The notes under the pieces were generated by a model that was not told where the DNA came from, made no database searches, and worked only from the letters and a program-made list of their open reading frames with translations. The position numbers were made by a program, and so were the translations under genes. A DNA stretch of 15,796 nt from Candidatus Brocadiaceae bacterium (GTDB taxonomy: Bacteria > Planctomycetota > MHYJ01 > JACQXL01 > CAKKQI01): NCBI GenBank assembly GCA_919901895.1, contig CAKKQI010000258.1:1-15796 (forward strand), given 5' to 3'. Positions 12,731 through 15,796 of this stretch are shown one piece after another (within the stretch, counting starts at the first letter, position 1; each line of letters begins with the position of its first letter).

Positions 12731-12848
12731 ATGATTACACTGATTTTAATTAGATTACACAGATTTTCCGGCGAGAGTTTTAATCGCTGTCAGCCTGAGG
12801 CTGATCAGTCCTTTGGCTGATAATCTATCTCTAAATCTGTGTAATCAT
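12731..12848. repeat. Inverted-repeat element between the two c-subunit genes
   Basis: GATTACACAGATTT (12753-12766) is exactly inverted as AAATCTGTGTAATC (12833-12846). An outer pair, ATGATTACAC (12731-12740) and GTGTAATCAT (12839-12848), overlaps the same right end. The left arm is present twice (12733-12747 and 12753-12767, 14 of 15 identical). Inside lie TCAGCC-TGA-GGCTGA (12790-12804) and an imperfect TCAGTC-CTTT-GGCTGA (12805-12820). The element fills nearly the whole 139-bp gap inside the operon. Confidence 0.75.
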
Positions 12849-12862
12849 TATAGGGAAAAATT

Positions 12863-13093
12863 ATGGGAATGACGTTGGAAGGGGCGATTCCGGTTATTCT
12901 TATTTTGATAACGGTGACGCTGGGGCCTTCCTTTATTATCGGCGTGGTGGGCTACGCCAGTATTCAGGCGTTGGGGCGTAACCCTTCGGCTGCGCCCAAG
13001 ATTCAACTGGCGATGATGATTTCTTTTATTTTCGCCGAAGCCATCGCCGTCATTGCCCTGCTGGTAGTTTTTAATTTGTTTAAAGGCGGATAA
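12863..13093 (+). CDS. atpE: ATP synthase c subunit 2, with ion-binding Glu
   Basis: The 76-residue proteolipid has two membrane helices joined by 'LGRNPSAAPKIQ' (37-48). Glu59 in 'FIFAEAIAVIALLVVF' is the ion-carrying carboxylate of the second helix; helix 1 has no acidic residue and fewer glycines than usual. It forms the membrane rotor ring with, presumably, c subunit 1. Helix 1 contains Pro22, which c subunit 1 lacks. Whether the ion is H+ or Na+ cannot be decided, although Gln35 in the 'SIQALGRNP' stretch is noted. ATG 12863 follows AGGG at about 8 bases; an in-frame ATG at 12869 is the alternative. Confidence 0.9.
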   Translation: MGMTLEGAIPVILILITVTLGPSFIIGVVGYASIQALGRNPSAAPKIQLAMMISFIFAEAIAVIALLVVFNLFKGG

Positions 13094-13110
13094 TACGAGG
13101 AAGCAAAAAT

Positions 13111-13854
13111 ATGGAACTGGCTCAGATTCTTCCTTTAGTCGTTGGTTTTGTCATACTGTCGCTGATAATATTATTGGTTATCAGAAAGGTATTGGGAACT
13201 CATGCCGACGTGGCGGTTCGGCGTTTACAGAAGTTAAATGAAGAAAATTTACGCCGGGAAGTGGAATTAAAGAGAAAATTAGACGAAGCCGAAGCGGCCT
13301 ATAAAAAGAAATTAGCCGAGGCGGAAAAAGAAGCCCAGATTTTAAAAGAAAAAATCCAGAAAGAAGCGTTGGAATTAAAAGATAAAATCCTTCGCAAAGC
13401 AGAACAGGAAAAGCAGGAAATTATTACCGAGGCTAAAGAAGAAGCGGAAAATCTTAAGACCGCCTCGGCCAAGGGAATGGAGTTGAAAGTAATTAACACC
13501 GCGGAAGATATTTTAAGACTGATTTTGACGGAGGAGTTAACCGCCCAGATCAATAATTATTTTACCGATTTGGTTATTGAGCAGCTCAGCCGGTCCGGTA
13601 GCCAAAAAATAGAGACCCAGGACGGTCTGGCGGAGGTAACCGGTTCGCGTTCCTTGACTCCTGAACAGAAAAAAAAATTAACCGATATTCTGTCGGATTG
13701 CACCGGCAAAAAAATTACGGTGGTTGAAAAAAATGATGAAAATCGTCATTTAGCCGGTATTTATATTAAATTGGGTGATGTGGTTATTGACGGAACCCTG
13801 AGCAACCGGCTCAAACATATTTTGAGCCAATATAAAGAACATCTTCCGAAATAA
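13111..13854 (+). CDS. atpFH: ATP synthase b-delta fusion (b stalk plus short delta C-terminal domain)
   Basis: The 247-residue protein begins with one membrane helix (5-25), then a long charged coiled coil (about 36-125, rich in E, K and A), as in the b subunit of the peripheral stalk. After a helical link it ends with a delta/OSCP C-terminal domain: 'SLTPEQKKKLTDILSDCTGK' (181-200) and 'LAGIYIKLGDVVIDGTLSNR' (214-233). Mycobacteria also fuse b and delta, but keep the helical N-terminal delta domain that grips the alpha N-terminus. Here the coiled coil runs almost straight into the C-terminal domain, so that domain is missing or reduced. A clear Shine-Dalgarno (GAGGAA) precedes ATG 13111. 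No separate atpF or atpH is nearby. Confidence 0.88.
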   Translation: MELAQILPLVVGFVILSLIILLVIRKVLGTHADVAVRRLQKLNEENLRREVELKRKLDEAEAAYKKKLAEAEKEAQILKEKIQKEALELKDKILRKAEQEKQEIITEAKEEAENLKTASAKGMELKVINTAEDILRLILTEELTAQINNYFTDLVIEQLSRSGSQKIETQDGLAEVTGSRSLTPEQKKKLTDILSDCTGKKITVVEKNDENRHLAGIYIKLGDVVIDGTLSNRLKHILSQYKEHLPK

Positions 13855-13873
13855 ATTCGGGATAGGTTAAGGT

Positions 13874-15358
13874 ATGAATACGATTCTTAATAATAACCAA
13901 ACCGCGCTTAATTTCGTAGAAGTTAAAGAAATCGGCCGGGTGAAAGATGTTAAAAAAGGGATCGTCCGGATTCACGGGTTGCCCGGTTGTATTTACGGAC
14001 AACTGATTCGCTTTTCAGCCGGCGCCAAAGGATTAGTGATCGGGTTTGATGAAGAAGAAGTCATGGTTTTGGTTCTGGGTGATGAGACAACGGTTAATTC
14101 CGGGGAAGAAGTGGTCAGCCAGATTGAACCGTTGCGAATACCGGTGGGATACGGATTTATCGGACGGGTAGTTAATGCCCTGGCTGAACCGCTGGACAAT
14201 CGGGGTTACATTAAAGCAGACGACTATTATCCGGTTTTCCGTGAAGCCATGGGGGTGATTGAAAGAATTCCCGTAGACGAGCCGCTGGAAACAGGCGTTA
14301 AGATTATTGACGCGGTCATACCGATCGGCCGTGGACAGCGTGAATTAATTATCGGTGACCGGATGACCGGTAAGACCACCCTGGCAATTGATACCATTCT
14401 GAACCAGAAAGGGAAAGATGTTATTTGTATTTATTGTTGCATCGGGCGGAGCCAGGCCTCGCTGATCAAACTCATCCAGTTATTGCATGAACGCGAGGTA
14501 ATGAATTATACGTTTGTTGTTGCGGCGACCGGTTTGGCTTCTCCCAACGAACAATATCTGGTTCCCTATACTGCCTGCGCGCTCGGCGAATTTTTTATGT
14601 TTAACGGTAAGCATGTTCTGATTGTCTTTGACGACCTGACCAGGCATGCCTGGGCTTATCGCCAGATTTCATTGCTGCTGGAAAGAGCCCCGGGTCGCGA
14701 AGCCTATCCCGGAGATATTTTTTATATTCACTCACAGCTGCTGGAGCGGGCGGCCAAATTGCGTCAGGAATTAGGCGGCGGGTCAATGACTTTCCTTCCC
14801 ATCGTGGAAACGCTTCAGGGTGATTTCACCGGCTATATTCAAACCAACCTAGTTTCCATTACCGACGGGCAGATTTATCTGAATACCGCTTTGTTTTACG
14901 AGGGGTTTAAACCGGCGATTGATCTGGGGCTTTCTATTTCCCGGATCGGTAGTAAAGCCCAGACGCCGGCCATGCGCGAACTCAGCCGGATGCTCAGATT
15001 GGAATACGTTCAGTATCGTGAACTTCTTAAGATGAGCCGCTTGCGGACCAGGCGGTCGCCGGAAATAGAAGCTAAACTTAAACGCGGAAAAGTTTTGACT
15101 GCCCTTTTTACCCAAGACAAACATTCACCGGTGTCATTAGCCGAAGAAATCGTTCTTTTTTATTCCTTTAAACTCCATATCATGGAATTACTTCCCATTG
15201 AACAAGTCTATGAATTTAAAAGTGAGATTTTTTCGTTTATCAGGGGAAATTATCCCGAATTAATAAAAAAAATTGAAACCAAAAAAGAATTAACCACGGA
15301 AATTACCGAAATACTGGACAAATGTTTTACTGAATTTTTAAAATCAAAGAAAAAATGA
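13874..15358 (+). CDS. atpA: ATP synthase alpha subunit
   Basis: The 494-residue product is full length. It has the N-terminal beta-barrel (to about 90), the nucleotide-binding P-loop 'GDRMTGKT' (161-168), 'GREAYPGDIFYIHSQLLERA' (274-293), 'VSITDGQIYL' (327-336) and the arginine finger Arg357 in 'SISRIGSKAQTPAM' (354-367), followed by the helical C-terminal domain. Alpha carries a non-catalytic nucleotide site and lends its arginine to the beta active site. The usual Gln of the alpha P-loop (GDRQTGKT) is Met164 here. Its N-terminus must meet a stalk whose delta part lacks the normal N-terminal domain. The stop overlaps the atpG start (ATGA, 15355-15358), so the two are translationally coupled. 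Confidence 0.96.
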   Translation: MNTILNNNQTALNFVEVKEIGRVKDVKKGIVRIHGLPGCIYGQLIRFSAGAKGLVIGFDEEEVMVLVLGDETTVNSGEEVVSQIEPLRIPVGYGFIGRVVNALAEPLDNRGYIKADDYYPVFREAMGVIERIPVDEPLETGVKIIDAVIPIGRGQRELIIGDRMTGKTTLAIDTILNQKGKDVICIYCCIGRSQASLIKLIQLLHEREVMNYTFVVAATGLASPNEQYLVPYTACALGEFFMFNGKHVLIVFDDLTRHAWAYRQISLLLERAPGREAYPGDIFYIHSQLLERAAKLRQELGGGSMTFLPIVETLQGDFTGYIQTNLVSITDGQIYLNTALFYEGFKPAIDLGLSISRIGSKAQTPAMRELSRMLRLEYVQYRELLKMSRLRTRRSPEIEAKLKRGKVLTALFTQDKHSPVSLAEEIVLFYSFKLHIMELLPIEQVYEFKSEIFSFIRGNYPELIKKIETKKELTTEITEILDKCFTEFLKSKKK

Positions 15359-15796
15359 AATCGCTCCAGGAACTCAAAAAAGAAATAGTTTTTAATAATG
15401 AGATGTATGAACTGATTGATATTTTAAAGAAAACGGCCGTGGCTCAGTTCCAGGTTTTATCAACCAAGCATAAGACATTAACAGTGGAAAAAAGGTTTTC
15501 CGGTTATCTGGATAAAATATTCGACTTGATTAATTACCGGGTGGTGCGTCATCCGGTCTTGACCAATCCAACCAAGCGGGTATTATTGGTAATTATGACG
15601 ACGGATCTGGGGTTCCTTGGTGGCGTTAATACCAACATGATTGAGACGGCTTTGAGCCGGGTGGGACGCCGGGATGAGGTGTTATTAGTTGTCGTGGGCG
15701 AAAAAGGCCGTGATTATTTTGAAGGGGCCGGTCGGGATTGCGCTTTCTTGCCGGGCGTGAGCGATGAGGTTAAATTTGAAGAGGCGGTGAGATTGC
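15355..15796 (+). CDS. atpG: ATP synthase gamma subunit, N-terminal part (cut by right edge)
   Basis: The frame opens at ATG 15355, overlapping the atpA stop, and stays open to the window end (147 codons). The segment 'DLGFLGGVNTNMI' (84-96) matches the conserved 'D.GLCGG.N' motif of gamma, after an N-terminal helix of about 60 residues that would enter the alpha-beta ring as the rotor shaft. The N-terminal helix ('MKSLQELKKEIVFNNEMYEL') is far from the usual 'LR.IK.RI.S..N' consensus, yet its position in the operon and the central motif support the call. The C-terminal helix, which should complete the coiled coil, is outside the window, so it is not known whether it is intact. Confidence 0.9.
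   Translation, partial: MKSLQELKKEIVFNNEMYELIDILKKTAVAQFQVLSTKHKTLTVEKRFSGYLDKIFDLINYRVVRHPVLTNPTKRVLLVIMTTDLGFLGGVNTNMIETALSRVGRRDEVLLVVVGEKGRDYFEGAGRDCAFLPGVSDEVKFEEAVRL

Overview
This window looks like a piece of bacterial chromosome from a deep-branching, uncultivated lineage. The very dense small palindromic repeats and the unusual F-type ATPase cluster remind me of Omnitrophota-like candidate phyla, but that placement is an inference with low confidence. Nothing in it looks like phage or a plasmid.

Layout. (1) Positions 1-584, minus strand: the N-terminal part of an exported HEAT-repeat-like protein, running off the left edge. (2) Positions 585-1635: a gene-poor, repeat-rich stretch with tRNA-Glu(CTC), tRNA-Gln(CTG), two decayed tRNA-Gln relatives broken up by palindromes, and a 210-bp element with 12-bp terminal inverted repeats. 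(3) Positions 1636-2385, plus strand: a class I glutamine-amidotransferase-fold hydrolase of the PuuD/peptidase C26 type. (4) Positions 2464-11993, minus strand: ten genes on one strand. In transcription order they are a DegT-family sugar aminotransferase, a sigma-70 factor, hpt, ade, pyrR, pyrB, pyrC, a 66-residue unknown protein, a class I/II aminotransferase and a YacP-like NYN-domain protein. (5) Positions 12159-15796, plus strand: an ATP synthase operon with a near-perfect promoter, in the order epsilon, c, c, b-delta fusion, alpha, gamma (cut by the right edge).

How the genes work together. pyrR, pyrB and pyrC form a tight pyrimidine unit (stops and starts 2 bp apart) with its own likely promoter just after ade. 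ade and hpt are purine salvage enzymes. The ATPase cluster starts with epsilon and shows neither an a subunit nor a beta subunit here. Its first c subunit lacks the ion-binding carboxylate that the second one has.

The most unusual signal is a population of short, often nested palindromes that sit between genes and also inside them. They are read in frame through pyrB, ade and the DegT aminotransferase, appear to supply the stop codon of the amidotransferase gene, and occupy all three loops of a dead tRNA-Gln copy. This resembles the Rickettsia palindromic elements that insert in frame into genes, but with different sequences and with elements nested in one another.
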